Of a stretch of 64,000 nt of DNA, positions 7,470 to 17,203 are shown in pieces. Source of the stretch: Phoenicibacter congonensis (GTDB taxonomy: Bacteria; Actinomycetota; Coriobacteriia; Coriobacteriales; Eggerthellaceae). The stretch is from assembly GCF_900169485.1 (NCBI RefSeq), contig NZ_LT821227.1:62001-126000 (forward strand), written 5' to 3'. Every line of letters begins with the position of its first letter. Position 1 is the stretch's first letter. The notes beneath the pieces were generated by a model, which did not search any database, was not told the DNA's origin, and saw nothing but the letters and a program-made list of their open reading frames with translations. The position numbers were made by a program, and so were the translations under genes.

Positions 7470-9326
7470 TTAGTCAACAGAAGTTGAAGTCTTCTCATCT
7501 TCTGAAAGTGGGACTTGGTAAAGTGTGTCCCATCCACAAAGATCACAGTGCAGGCAACGACCGCACTCACGACGTCCTGCCATTGGTTCAATGTCGAGTT
7601 CAATGTAGTCAAAATCGTGTTTGCGCTCTTCTGCAGGTCTCTCGTGAATTTCTTCACGTGGAGCATATTGAGGATATTGATGGTAGCTTTCTTTTGCCTT
7701 TACACCAGGGTCAATTGTGTGGTTGTAACCAAGGGCATTATCAATGTTGTATGCAGCAACTTTGCCAGCTCCGATTGCCATAATTGCAGATGCAGGGCTT
7801 GTTTGGCAGTCGCCACCAACCCAAACTCCAGGCATGTCTTCTGCCTCGAGGAATTCATTCGCTTTAAACGCATGCCATTGGGTCTTCATTCCAGCATCTT
7901 CGAATGGTCCACAAACAATGTCCTGACCAACAGCCAAAAGAAGAATGTCGATTGGCGTTACAAGTTCCTCTTTTTCTGTATCAGGCTCTGGCTTTGGACG
8001 ACCACCAGGAACCTCAATCAAACGCTGAGGCTGTGTTCTCATTGCAGTTAAATGGCCATTATCATCAACATTTAGACCAACTGGAGATTGCAAAGCAAGG
8101 AACTGAACTCCCTCTTCCATAGCTCCATGAATCTCAACTTTGTCAGCAGGCATATCCTCGACACGTCTGCGATAGAAACAATATACATTTTTTGCATTGC
8201 AACGAACACTTGTGCGCACACAGTCCATTGCAACGTTGCCGCCACCAACAACACCAATGTTTAGACCCTCAAAATCAGGATAATCATCATCGCCGACCGC
8301 ACGCAAAATCTCAACGGCGCTCATGACGCCTTTTGCATCAACATTTTCAATGCGAAGGCCTTTTCCAGTGTGAGCACCAATTGCAACGAATGTTGCATCA
8401 TGCGAGGCTTTGATTTCATTGAACTTATCTGCATCAACATAGCAGTTCATTTGAACATTAATTCCGCCAACGCCAAGAATTGCATTAACATCCTCATCAA
8501 GTCTCTCGCGTGGGAAACGATATTTTGGAATACCATAGCGAAGCATTCCACCCATCTTAGAGCGAGACTCATAAACATCAACATCATGCCCCATAATTGC
8601 AAGATAATAGGCGCAAGAAAGACCACAAGGGCCAGCTCCAATAACAGCAATTTTCTTTCCAGTTGGCTCTTGACGAGGTGGTGTTGAAACAACATCGGCA
8701 TGGCAGTTGTCAATCGCAAGTTTTTTGACACCACGAATGTTAACAGCTGAATCAATCCCACGACGACGGCAATAGTCCTCGCATGGATGCATGCAAACAA
8801 GAGCACAAGCCGTTACAAATGGGTTGTCTTTTCTCACCATTTTAACTGCACCATCAAAGTCGCCCTCTGAGGCAAGTCCAATGTAGGCAGATGCATTAAC
8901 ATGAGCAGGGCACCCAGCCTTGCAAGGTGATTTCATGTTTTTATCACAAGCGCAAGAATGTGCTTCAACATGCGCATAGTAATCAAGTTGGAAAAGTTCA
9001 ATTCCCTCCAGAAGCTCTTTGCAAGCCTTCTTTGTAGTTTCGCAAGTTTCAGTGCTTTCAACTAATTCTTTTGCACCCTTTGCAAATTGATCAAATTGCT
9101 TTTGATTACTAAGGAAAAGATGAATCTTTTTGAGCGTATCAAGTAACTTTGTGAGTTTTTGGAAGTTTTCAGATTCATTGTCGACCTGATGTCTGACTTC
9201 ATGATAAAACTTTTCGAAGCGTGCGAGTTGAATAGAGATTTGGCAAGTTCCTGTTTTAGCTACTTTAACAGCTTCAGCTAAAGTGTCAGCAACCAAACAC
9301 TTCTCCACGTCGGCTTTTACAATCAT
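7470..9326 (-). CDS. GltD/NfnL-like FAD-NAD(P) oxidoreductase with N-terminal helical domain
   Basis: A 618-residue protein. Residues about 1-120 are predicted helical, rich in Lys/Glu/Gln and unlike standard GltD. From about 122 comes the Fe-S binding helical domain of glutamate synthase small subunits (CACD, CKAGCPAHVNASAYI, CMHPCEDYCRRR). The FAD-binding GAGPCGLSCAYYLA (about 233) and second Rossmann loop GVVGGGNVAMDCVR follow, then GGDCQTSPASAIMAIGAG. The C-terminus adds a cysteine cluster CGRCLHCDLCGW. No glutamate synthase large subunit is nearby, so it more likely serves as an NAD(P)H:acceptor electron carrier, as in many anaerobes, than in glutamate synthesis. Strong AAGGAG site before ATG. 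Family call is secure; the physiological acceptor is unknown. Confidence 0.85.
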   Translation of the reverse strand: MIVKADVEKCLVADTLAEAVKVAKTGTCQISIQLARFEKFYHEVRHQVDNESENFQKLTKLLDTLKKIHLFLSNQKQFDQFAKGAKELVESTETCETTKKACKELLEGIELFQLDYYAHVEAHSCACDKNMKSPCKAGCPAHVNASAYIGLASEGDFDGAVKMVRKDNPFVTACALVCMHPCEDYCRRRGIDSAVNIRGVKKLAIDNCHADVVSTPPRQEPTGKKIAVIGAGPCGLSCAYYLAIMGHDVDVYESRSKMGGMLRYGIPKYRFPRERLDEDVNAILGVGGINVQMNCYVDADKFNEIKASHDATFVAIGAHTGKGLRIENVDAKGVMSAVEILRAVGDDDYPDFEGLNIGVVGGGNVAMDCVRTSVRCNAKNVYCFYRRRVEDMPADKVEIHGAMEEGVQFLALQSPVGLNVDDNGHLTAMRTQPQRLIEVPGGRPKPEPDTEKEELVTPIDILLLAVGQDIVCGPFEDAGMKTQWHAFKANEFLEAEDMPGVWVGGDCQTSPASAIMAIGAGKVAAYNIDNALGYNHTIDPGVKAKESYHQYPQYAPREEIHERPAEERKHDFDYIELDIEPMAGRRECGRCLHCDLCGWDTLYQVPLSEDEKTSTSVD

Positions 9327-9419
9327 GATTACTCCTTAGATTCCTACCCCAAGATAACGGGTTAATTTTAACGCTTTTTGTTTGTCTAATTCATGTCTTT
9401 TAGGCTAAAGAAGAATTAA

Positions 9420-9445
9420 AAAAGTCCCCAGTGCTGGGGACTTTT
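9420..9445 (-). terminator. Intrinsic terminator downstream of the secreted hydrolase gene
   Basis: A 12-bp stem, AAAAGTCCCCAG paired with CTGGGGACTTTT around a tiny loop, flanked by A/T runs on both sides. It lies 20 nt past the stop of the hydrolase gene at 9465 and upstream of the next minus-strand gene. The A-run/T-run symmetry would let it work in either direction. Confidence 0.85.
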
Positions 9446-9464
9446 AAACATGTTTTTTGATTAT

Positions 9465-10559
9465 TTAGGCCCATCCCCACTTAACTGTGTAGGTCGTTCC
9501 AAACGTTGCTATCCATGAATCGAGATCGGTCGTGACAATAGCTCCTATATTGTGCATAACCTTTCCATCCCCAATGTAAATGCCAACATGTCCATATATT
9601 TGAGCCCAATTGTCACCGTTGGTGTGTGAAGGAACGGCAATTATCATTCCAGGCTCCAATTGTGACCTGTCGCTTGATGTGCAATAGGCCCAATACATGT
9701 CTTTTGCATCGCCACTAGGATATCCACAACCGGCATTTTGATAAACACGGCTAACCCACATCGCACAATAGCCAGCACCAGGTGACCCTGTTGAAAAACA
9801 TGCATTCACAATAGCTTGACCTTTGGCAGAATTAGCATGGGGAATTGATCCGCCACCGCTGTATGTCTGACCGCTTCCTCCTGAATAATTTGAAGAAGAA
9901 ATCTGGTTGTTGCCAGCTGCAGCGGCAGCTGCGGCTGCCACTAGTTCAGCATCACGCTGTTCCATGAGGTCTTTGACATCACTGCTCAAGCTGTTTACCA
10001 AATCAGTCGTTTCTTGTTGCTTTGCAGCCACTGAATCAATTTGAGATTTTTGCGCAGCTTGCAATTGCTCAAGTTCAGCTTTTTTGTCGCTGAGTTTTTG
10101 CTTTTCCGCTTTTACCTCATTGATCAGCTCATTGTCTGATTCCATGATTTTAGAAGCTAGAAACCAATTGTTAGCAAAATCAGAAAAGTCGGTTGAACTC
10201 AAGAATAAATCAAGCATTCCAGCATCGCCACCACGATATTTTGAAGCAATCCTTTTGCCCAATTCATCTTGTTTTTTGCTCAAAACTTCTTGCTGCTCAG
10301 CAATTTGATCGTTCACGTCATCAACTTCACGAGAAGTTGCAGCAAGCTTTTCGTTTAAGTCATTAAATTCTGACTGAATTTGTTCGAGCTGTGAATTAAC
10401 TTCATCGAGTTGGGCCTGCGCGCTATCTAACTTTTCCTGAGTTGTCTCACCAAATGCTCTCAAAGGCGGAACAGTGAAACTTAAAGAGAAGGCGAAAGCG
10501 ACAGCCAGAAAAAAAATGAAGATTCGTTTTGTAATAGATATAGTCTTATCCTTAATCAA
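9465..10559 (-). CDS. Secreted peptidoglycan hydrolase, coiled coil plus NlpC/P60-like domain
   Basis: A 364-residue exported protein. Residues 1-36 form a signal peptide (KRIFIFFLAVAFAFSLSFTV, cleavage near AFGETT). Residues 38-205 are a long coiled coil of the PcsB/CwlO type, then an alanine run and a Ser/Gly-rich linker. The C-terminal 120 residues are a cysteine-peptidase fold: GAGYCAMWVSRVYQ (nucleophile Cys), YGHVGIYIGDGKVMHN (His). Proteins with this architecture cleave wall peptides and are usually held inactive by their coiled coil until contacted by FtsEX; no FtsEX is seen here. The start is TTG with a GGAG site 8-9 nt upstream. NlpC/P60 and CHAP folds are hard to separate by eye; the C-terminal motifs favour NlpC/P60. 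Confidence 0.85.
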   Translation of the reverse strand: MIKDKTISITKRIFIFFLAVAFAFSLSFTVPPLRAFGETTQEKLDSAQAQLDEVNSQLEQIQSEFNDLNEKLAATSREVDDVNDQIAEQQEVLSKKQDELGKRIASKYRGGDAGMLDLFLSSTDFSDFANNWFLASKIMESDNELINEVKAEKQKLSDKKAELEQLQAAQKSQIDSVAAKQQETTDLVNSLSSDVKDLMEQRDAELVAAAAAAAAGNNQISSSNYSGGSGQTYSGGGSIPHANSAKGQAIVNACFSTGSPGAGYCAMWVSRVYQNAGCGYPSGDAKDMYWAYCTSSDRSQLEPGMIIAVPSHTNGDNWAQIYGHVGIYIGDGKVMHNIGAIVTTDLDSWIATFGTTYTVKWGWA

Positions 10560-10640
10560 AACAGTTGCTCCTTGTGTGTTTAGTGTACTTTTCGCAACGA
10601 ATTTATTATTTTATCACGAAAGAAAATTGCGTTCAAAGCG

Positions 10641-11492
10641 CTAGTTGTTGCCTTGCTTTTCTCGCCGAGTGGAAATTAAATAGGAAATCAGCACCGAGAG
10701 GAACAATATTCCGCCGATTATAAAAATCGATAAGAAAGTCGAAATGTGAATTCCAAAAGCGGAAACGAGCATTTTTATTCCCGTAAACACGAGAATAAAA
10801 GCAACTCCATATTTCACATATTCAAACTTCGATTCAAGATGTTCAATTACAAAAAACAGCTGTCTTAAACAAAGAATTGCAAAGATGTTCGAAGTGTAAA
10901 CAACAAACAAATCTGTAGAAATTGAGAGTACAGCAGGAACAGAGTCAACAGCAAAAATAATATCAGAACCTTCAATGAGGATGAGAATTGCCAAAAGAGG
11001 CGTCATCATGCGTTTCCCATTTTCGACAACCATAAACCTGTCGCCATGAAGTTCCTTTGTGACAGGGAAAACCTTAGAAACCGTCTTGAAAATGAACGAA
11101 TCATGAGGATCAGATTCCTTTTCAGGTAGCCACATCTTAATTCCCTGAATGATTAGGAATGCGCCAAAAATCCAAACTACCCACTCAAAAGTTGTGATGA
11201 GTGCAATTCCAAAGAAAATAAAAAGGAACCTCAGCACTACTGCTCCAATGATTCCCCAAGCAAGGCATCGGTGCTGAGCATGCTCCGTCACGCCAAAGCT
11301 TCGAAATATCATGAGAAAAACAAAGACGTTGTCAATCGACAGCGAAAGCTCAGTTAGATAGCCTGCCAAAAATTCCTGAGCTCGGACTTCTCCTTCTACC
11401 ACCCAAACGCCTATGTTAAAAAGGATGGCTACTCCGATCCATATGAGTAGCCATTTAATTTGCCCGATTAAATGAGCACGTTTCTTATCCAA
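10641..11492 (-). CDS. TerC/Alx-family integral membrane protein
   Basis: 283 residues with about eight hydrophobic helices. The two acidic membrane motifs of TerC/Alx proteins are present: LSLSIDNVFVFLMIF and EGSDIIFAVDSVPAV. Members of this family export Mn2+ or load secreted metalloenzymes. The start is TTG at 11490-11492, which leaves 25 nt after ftsH. The short gap leaves no room for the yybP-ykoY manganese riboswitch that often precedes terC genes. Co-transcription with ftsH is likely. Confidence 0.9.
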   Translation of the reverse strand: MDKKRAHLIGQIKWLLIWIGVAILFNIGVWVVEGEVRAQEFLAGYLTELSLSIDNVFVFLMIFRSFGVTEHAQHRCLAWGIIGAVVLRFLFIFFGIALITTFEWVVWIFGAFLIIQGIKMWLPEKESDPHDSFIFKTVSKVFPVTKELHGDRFMVVENGKRMMTPLLAILILIEGSDIIFAVDSVPAVLSISTDLFVVYTSNIFAILCLRQLFFVIEHLESKFEYVKYGVAFILVFTGIKMLVSAFGIHISTFLSIFIIGGILFLSVLISYLISTRREKQGNN

Positions 11493-11517
11493 TTAGTCCA
11501 CCACAATTTTTAAACTA

Positions 11518-13797
11518 CTAGTGTTTATCGTCAAAATCGCCAAAATCGAATCTTGCCCCATATTTATCAAAATAGGGGTCAGTTGGAAGCTCCTCCTGCT
11601 TTTCAGGATCAAGGAGTTCAGGATGCTCAAGTTCGTCTTTTTTGCGAGCTTCCTCTTCTTCAGCATCTCTTTTTGCAATGATATCTTTCTCACGTGAAAG
11701 ATAATCGTCCCACTTGTTTTCAAGCAATGCTTGGCAAGCTTCACCTTCAACAGTTTCACGGTCAATCAAAACACTTGCCATCAAATCCATGTGTTCTTTG
11801 TTGGCGTTCAGAATTTCAAATGCGCAATCATGTGCTTCTTTCATGAGTCTTGACACTTCTTCATCAATCTTGCGCGCTGTTTCATCAGAGTAGTCCTGAG
11901 TATTGCCATAATCTCTGCCCAAGAAGACTTCGTGATTTGGCTGGCCAAAAACTTGGTTGCCAAGAGGGCTCATGCCATACTGCGTAACAATAGCGCGTGC
12001 AATCTTTGAAGCACGTTCCAAGTCATTAGACGCTCCAGTAGTCACATCGCCAATGAAAATCTCTTCAGCAACACGACCACCCATCAAAACTGCAAGTTGT
12101 GCTTTCATCTCCGACAAAGAATTTAAAACTTTATCTTCCTCAGGAATGCTTAATGTGTAGCCAAGAGCACGTCCGCGGCTAATAATTGAAATCTTATGCA
12201 CTGGATCAGCATGCTCAAGACTAAATCCAACGAGCGCATGGCCACTTTCGTGATAGGCAATAGTCTTTTTGGTTTGTTCGGTGACGACTCTTCCTTTGCG
12301 CTCTGGACCAGCGATAACCCTCTCGAGCGATTCTGAAACTTCACGCTGGGTGATAATTTTTTTGTTTCTTCTCGCAGTCAAAAGCGCAGATTCGTTGAGT
12401 AAGTTCATAAGATCAGCGCCAGTGAAACCAGGCGTAATTTTTGCAATAGCATCCAAATCTACGTCGCTACCAAGAGGTTTATCTTTCGCATGAACATCAA
12501 GAATCGCACGACGACCTTTTACGTCAGGAGTGTCAACCACAATCTGTCGATCAAAACGACCTGGACGAAGAAGAGCTGGGTCCAAAACGTCAGCACGGTT
12601 TGTTGCAGCAATGAGCACAACGGAGTCTTTCTCATCGAATCCATCCATTTCGACAAGAATCTGGTTTAATGTTTGTTCACGCTCGTCATGGCCTCCGCCA
12701 AGTCCAGCGCCTCTTTGACGTCCAACAGCATCAATCTCATCGATAAAAATAATTGATGGAGCGCTTTCCCGTGCCTGTTTAAACAAATCGCGAACGCGAG
12801 AAGCACCAACACCAACAAACATTTCAACAAAATCAGAACCTGAAATGCTGTAGAAAGGAACACTTGCCTCCCCAGCCACTGCCTTTGCAAGCAAAGTTTT
12901 GCCTGTTCCCGGAGGGCCCACAAGCAAGCAGCCTCTTGGGATTTTTGCTCCTATCTTGTGATATTTTCGAGGATCAGCCAAAAAGTCTTTAATCTCTCGC
13001 ATCTCCTCAACTGCCTCATCAACACCAGCTACATCATCAAATGTAACTCTTGGTCGCTCTTCTGTGTATTTCTTAGCTTTTGAATTACCAAAGCCCATTT
13101 GAGAATTCTGTTGCTTGGTGATTTGATTTAAGAAAAGGAACATAATCGCACCAATCAAAATGATTGGAAGAAGTGATTGCAAGATGTTCCAGAAACCGCT
13201 AGGTAAAGTAATGGAATAGCTGATTTCAGGGTGTTGCTTCATCAACTCACCAAGAGAATCGCTTCCAACATAAACACTTTTGTACTTCTTTGGCTCATCT
13301 GCCTTATCAGAAGTAAGAGTTTTTGTTTGAATTCCAGCATTACCAGAAGCATCCACAACACCCGACTCTTCTAATTGCAAATTTATTGCTTCAATCGATT
13401 TGTTTAGTGAAGACAATATCTCGCTACCAGGATTAGTTGTAGGGTAATATTCACCTGCGACAGTATATTCACTTGCAGAGTATGTAACGCTTTTTACCCT
13501 GCCTTGCTCTACAGCTTGCACAAACTGAGACGTATCAAGTTCGTCAACATCGTTGCTTTTGAAAGGATTCACTAGCGAAGACATAATAAAAACTAGCGCC
13601 AAGAAGCACAATAGTGTCACTATCACCGTCCGGCGCGATTTCATCTTCGGAGGAATTGAATTTCTGTTTGGAGAAGGCGAGCCAAGAAACTCTTTATTAT
13701 GGCTATCCTCATTTGATTTATTTTGATTATTTCTAGAGTCTTTTACCTCGTCAGAGTCTTTGTTCTGATCATTGTCTTCAGCAAGCATTACTCTCAT
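11518..13797 (-). CDS. ftsH: ATP-dependent zinc metalloprotease FtsH
   Basis: A 759-residue membrane AAA+ protease that degrades membrane and regulatory proteins. After an acidic, Asn-rich cytoplasmic leader of about 50 residues comes a membrane helix (about 56-76), an outside domain, and a second helix (about 205-224). Walker A GPPGTGKT is at 294-301, Walker B is [11 protein letters not shown], and the second region of homology is [20 protein letters not shown]. The zinc site HESGH is near 520. A charged tail rich in Glu/Asp/Lys follows. The first ATG is used; another ATG three codons later is equally possible because neither has a strong ribosome site. All catalytic parts are intact. Confidence 0.97.
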   Translation of the reverse strand: MRVMLAEDNDQNKDSDEVKDSRNNQNKSNEDSHNKEFLGSPSPNRNSIPPKMKSRRTVIVTLLCFLALVFIMSSLVNPFKSNDVDELDTSQFVQAVEQGRVKSVTYSASEYTVAGEYYPTTNPGSEILSSLNKSIEAINLQLEESGVVDASGNAGIQTKTLTSDKADEPKKYKSVYVGSDSLGELMKQHPEISYSITLPSGFWNILQSLLPIILIGAIMFLFLNQITKQQNSQMGFGNSKAKKYTEERPRVTFDDVAGVDEAVEEMREIKDFLADPRKYHKIGAKIPRGCLLVGPPGTGKTLLAKAVAGEASVPFYSISGSDFVEMFVGVGASRVRDLFKQARESAPSIIFIDEIDAVGRQRGAGLGGGHDEREQTLNQILVEMDGFDEKDSVVLIAATNRADVLDPALLRPGRFDRQIVVDTPDVKGRRAILDVHAKDKPLGSDVDLDAIAKITPGFTGADLMNLLNESALLTARRNKKIITQREVSESLERVIAGPERKGRVVTEQTKKTIAYHESGHALVGFSLEHADPVHKISIISRGRALGYTLSIPEEDKVLNSLSEMKAQLAVLMGGRVAEEIFIGDVTTGASNDLERASKIARAIVTQYGMSPLGNQVFGQPNHEVFLGRDYGNTQDYSDETARKIDEEVSRLMKEAHDCAFEILNANKEHMDLMASVLIDRETVEGEACQALLENKWDDYLSREKDIIAKRDAEEEEARKKDELEHPELLDPEKQEELPTDPYFDKYGARFDFGDFDDKH

Positions 13798-13889
13798 TTA
13801 ACGGTTCTTTACTTTCTTTCGTTTTTTGTGCAATTTAACAAGAAATTTTAACACAGCCACAAATTACCATTTGACCCTCCACAAGCGTC

Positions 13890-14141
13890 CTAAGCACATT
13901 TGATACATTTGAAGTAGTCATCAAGAAAATTCTTAAAAGCGATTAAGAAATCTCCTATTTCAAACGAAATTGAAGCGTAGTTAGCATCAAGATTTTGATC
14001 AGCAGAAACATTAAAACTGACCTCCGAACTATCAACAGACTCTTCTTTGATGTCGTCAATGTCTTCAAAATGGTGAAGACAGTTGTAACAAACATCCATA
14101 TCATCAAACAATCTACTGTTGCACACTGGACATTTCTTCAC
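13890..14141 (-). CDS. Small zinc-ribbon protein
   Basis: 83 residues beginning MKKCPVCNSRLFDD, with a second pair CYNC at about 18-21 forming one zinc ribbon, and CIKC near the end. The middle is acidic. The start is set at GTG 14139-14141 with a near-perfect AGAGGAGG site 6 nt away; the longer frame to 14171 has no such site. It overlaps the end of the DUF192 gene by 29 nt, so it is the last gene of the pilus operon by position. No function can be assigned. Confidence 0.65.
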   Translation of the reverse strand: MKKCPVCNSRLFDDMDVCYNCLHHFEDIDDIKEESVDSSEVSFNVSADQNLDANYASISFEIGDFLIAFKNFLDDYFKCIKCA

Positions 14142-14523
14142 GATCAGCCTCCTCTGCAAAATATTTATCAAACAGCAAGGTTTCTCCAGGCTCTACCCAT
14201 GGCTCAGCACTTGAAAATCGTTCCAGAACAGCTTCAGCATCTTTGTGTGTCAAGAGTGAACCAGGTTGCACATCATGATAAACTGCTAAAACAAAAGCAA
14301 AAGCATCAACAAAAGCTATGTCAATTGGTTCTTTCATGCCAACCGTGTGAACACTGTTGCACATCATAAAAACTCTCGTAATGTTGTCTTTCTCTGTGAA
14401 CTCGAGCCCTTTGAGTCTTTCATAGAACGACCAGTAGCTCTCAAATGGAAAATAGCCATTGTTTCCTCTAACAACTTCTGGCCAATCATATTTTTTATAA
14501 CGCGGTCTTTTCTTCTTCTTCAT
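14113..14523 (-). CDS. DUF192 family protein
   Basis: A 136-residue protein with the DUF192 core: a Met-rich strand followed by MKEPIDIAFVDAFAFVLAVYHDVQPG, where other members have an N-T-x-x-PLDIxFLD segment. DUF192 proteins are small beta-rich proteins without a settled function. Members linked to Tad/Flp pilus loci are known. The N-terminus is very basic (MKKKKRPRYKK) with no signal peptide. It overlaps the TadG-like gene by 4 nt (ATGA) and has GGAG at 8 nt, so it is translationally coupled to the pilus operon. Confidence 0.7.
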   Translation of the reverse strand: MKKKKRPRYKKYDWPEVVRGNNGYFPFESYWSFYERLKGLEFTEKDNITRVFMMCNSVHTVGMKEPIDIAFVDAFAFVLAVYHDVQPGSLLTHKDAEAVLERFSSAEPWVEPGETLLFDKYFAEEADREEMSSVQQ

Positions 14524-16589
14524 TTCCAGCTCCTAATATCGTTTTTTCCAAACTGAACATCTTGCAATTCACAAATCACACCCTTTACCCTGGCTCTACC
14601 CTCTTCCCCGAGCAGTTTTTCAAAATCAACCTCAACTTTCACTTCTCCAATTACTGGCAAGTCAGCAACAGCAACATCAAACTTTGCTTTCTTTATCTCT
14701 TCGTCAAACTCTGAATTTAAAAGACTTGAAACAGCGGCCATGAAATTAGTAGAAGGTGAAGAAGACTTCCTAGCAAGCGACTGTGCGCTTTCAAACGCAG
14801 AGGCAAAATCATCCTTTGACCCCTTAATCACCTTTTCCGTGTTTCTTATTACGGGTTTTTTAGCAACCCAATCAGAAGGAGACAATCCTAATCCATCAAG
14901 AGTGTCGTATAGCAAGTTTTTAGCATGACCAGCAAGTTCTGAAGATAGCTCACCTGAACAAGATTCGACATTAAGCAAGTTGCCCGAAAGTTCCTTTTCT
15001 TCTCCAAACTGATTAAGGATGTTTCTCCAAACTCGTGCAACAACGCTGTTGTCATCGGTCTTAGGCTCCAACCTTTTCATGAGCATTGAAATTCCGCTTT
15101 CTGCTTTATCAGTTTCAAGCTTTGCTCCCGAAACTGCAAAAGTAAACCCAGGCTCATCATTTTCTCTAACAAACAAGTTATCAACAGAACTCTTGCTTTT
15201 CCCATTCTTTGAAACAGTGAGAGAAATTGCACCGTCTCTGCCAGGAGGCGACACTTTAATCCTCGCCTTTTTCGCCTCGTTTAAAAAACTAGACAAGGCA
15301 TCATTTGCCTCATTAAGCGTATCTTTCATCTTTCCAGATGCTTCATCAAAGGCTTTCTTCGCCTCGTCAAATGAATCCTTTAATGCACGAATCTGGTGAT
15401 AGTAATGTTCAAAACCACTGACAGTGTTTGTTGTCGCAGAAGCAACACTGCCAACATTCGAGGTGCTAAACTCACAAACATCGCACTCAGAAAATTCTTC
15501 AGAATCAAACTGCGAACAAGACCCGAGAGAGACAAAACCAGCTGCACAAGGCATGCCGGGATTAGAATGCATTGTTCTAGTTCCAGAACTTTCAGTTATG
15601 GGATAAATGTTCTCGTTGTATCTGTCTGAATCCCTAAAACTATTTGCCTCAGAATAAAGCTCTGGCAAAACATATTGCCCCGAATCTCCTAAATTTCCAA
15701 GACTATCCTCAAATTCGCTCACGCACCATTCGTAATAATCCTTACGAAGATATGATCTTGAACGCTCCCTCAAATCATCCAAAGCCTGAGGGGACTCAGT
15801 TTCTTTTCTCGATTGGAAGTAGGCAAAAGAGCGACGAAAAGCAACATTAAAATCCCATGCATCAGGAGAGGAATAATGTGGATTATCAGTTGAAGAAATG
15901 TTTGATAGCGATGATGCTCTTTCATAAAGACAATAGGCAGGGTCTGCGCCACAATCTAAGACCCACGCTTCGCGATTAATTTTGTCCATTTCTTCTTTTA
16001 GTTTTTGTAATTCTTCTGCCTCTTTTTGAACTTCATCAACCTGGGAGCTTGCTTTACTTTCCGCTTCTTCAAGAGCAGAAGTGTCAAGTTTTATTTCCTT
16101 GACCTTCATTGGAACAAGCACAGCAATCCCCAAAGAATTGCCAGAATCTAGTTCATTTTCTTGAACAACATTTAGTGCGCTAACCGCTGATAGCAAAGGT
16201 AGTGCCTCTTGATAAACAGAGAGCCCCTCTTTCGCTGTTGCCGAAAAAGACGAACGAGCCTCACCGATGTCATTTGCCTTGGCAATTAAATCAGCGCTAG
16301 TAGCAACATTGCCTGCGCATGCGAACACTATAGCTGTGCCCCAAAGAACATATTGAGCCGCATTCATAACGACAATGGCAGTGTCACATGTGTTCGCAAC
16401 GTTATAGAACTTAGCCACTTGCGCCTCCGCTGCCAGAACCGACGCATCCGATGTCTCTTGGATAGAAGCAGCCTCAGTTTCGATTTGATACAGCCGAACC
16501 CCAGTAAACATTAAAGCAAGCGCTACAAGGATTGAAATTCCACCACCAATCGAAGCGCTGGCCTTGCTCGATTTAAGCTTGCTAATCAT
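14520..16589 (-). CDS. TadG-like large pilus-associated protein
   Basis: 689 residues with one N-terminal membrane helix (about 15-33, GGISILVALALMFTGVRLY). A long outside region is rich in Ser, Ala, Glu and Lys with coiled-coil stretches at about 190-220 and 395-450. Between them is a cysteine-rich piece (GSCSQ, CDVCEF). It lies after the TadE-like genes in the order typical of Tad loci, where a large TadG-type protein anchors or tips the pilus. Overlap of 4 nt with the previous gene suggests coupling. Sequence similarity to classical TadG (with its von Willebrand domain) is not evident, so the call rests on position and topology. Confidence 0.6.
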   Translation of the reverse strand: MISKLKSSKASASIGGGISILVALALMFTGVRLYQIETEAASIQETSDASVLAAEAQVAKFYNVANTCDTAIVVMNAAQYVLWGTAIVFACAGNVATSADLIAKANDIGEARSSFSATAKEGLSVYQEALPLLSAVSALNVVQENELDSGNSLGIAVLVPMKVKEIKLDTSALEEAESKASSQVDEVQKEAEELQKLKEEMDKINREAWVLDCGADPAYCLYERASSLSNISSTDNPHYSSPDAWDFNVAFRRSFAYFQSRKETESPQALDDLRERSRSYLRKDYYEWCVSEFEDSLGNLGDSGQYVLPELYSEANSFRDSDRYNENIYPITESSGTRTMHSNPGMPCAAGFVSLGSCSQFDSEEFSECDVCEFSTSNVGSVASATTNTVSGFEHYYHQIRALKDSFDEAKKAFDEASGKMKDTLNEANDALSSFLNEAKKARIKVSPPGRDGAISLTVSKNGKSKSSVDNLFVRENDEPGFTFAVSGAKLETDKAESGISMLMKRLEPKTDDNSVVARVWRNILNQFGEEKELSGNLLNVESCSGELSSELAGHAKNLLYDTLDGLGLSPSDWVAKKPVIRNTEKVIKGSKDDFASAFESAQSLARKSSSPSTNFMAAVSSLLNSEFDEEIKKAKFDVAVADLPVIGEVKVEVDFEKLLGEEGRARVKGVICELQDVQFGKNDIRSWK

Positions 16590-17203
16590 AAAACATCACC
16601 TGCTCGGTAGGGATTTACACTCAATGCGCATTTATGCGACAACTGAAACAATTGCACACCAAACACGCTAGTTTTCATTCCAATTCCAAACAATGTTGGA
16701 GACCACATCAGCTCGCACTCATAGCGCGTGGTAAACAAAGAACTCTTACTCACTGAAACACTTATGCTTTCATTTGACGCAGAAAAGCTTGACTGCAACG
16801 CCGATTCAATCCTAGATGCAGGTCCGAAATAGCCCTCATTAATAGCAGGCGTTGACGCCTCGCACCTGATAGCATTTCTCGCTTCTCTATCAAAACGTGC
16901 ACATTCACTTGCAAAAGAAAGTGCATTAACTAAGACAACTGCAACAATAATCATGATGGGAAAAACAATGCTCAACTCGACAGCCATCTGCCCGCTCTTA
17001 TCATCAATTTTTTCGCATGTCTCCCCAAATGAGCAATGCTTTTTCAGATTGAAAAGTCGCAGAAAAGAGTAGGGTCTCACCTTTTTATTTTTTATCAAGC
17101 ACTTTGAAAAAGGTTGCGAAATTGCAATTGCTCCTTTAAACTGTCTGCGCAACTGTTGAGAATCAACAAAAAGAGTTTTGGAGTTTTTCAATAATTCCAT
17201 CAT
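16586..17203 (-). CDS. TadE-like minor pilin
   Basis: 205 residues. The pilin-like segment is GQMAVELSIVFPIMIIVAVV (about 71-90), with the Glu at position +5 that minor pilins share, followed by a 110-residue outside domain with two cysteines. The cytoplasmic leader of about 70 residues is unusually long and basic. The start ATGATG overlaps the previous stop codon (ATGA), with GGTGGG upstream. TadE proteins are processed by the prepilin peptidase and needed for pilus assembly. Confidence 0.75.
   Translation of the reverse strand: MMELLKNSKTLFVDSQQLRRQFKGAIAISQPFSKCLIKNKKVRPYSFLRLFNLKKHCSFGETCEKIDDKSGQMAVELSIVFPIMIIVAVVLVNALSFASECARFDREARNAIRCEASTPAINEGYFGPASRIESALQSSFSASNESISVSVSKSSLFTTRYECELMWSPTLFGIGMKTSVFGVQLFQLSHKCALSVNPYRAGDVL

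Noticed and set aside
9188-9200. GTCTGAC in the GltD-like gene, also at about 4160, 35970 and 45570 (GTCAGACT)
   Set aside because: Only 7-8 nt match and the flanks do not, as expected by chance.
10641-11517. yybP-ykoY manganese riboswitch before terC
   Set aside because: Only 25 nt separate ftsH and terC, too short for the element.
15019-15399. Plus-strand frame opposite the TadG-like gene
   Set aside because: Ser/Phe/Leu-rich antisense shadow without initiation signals.
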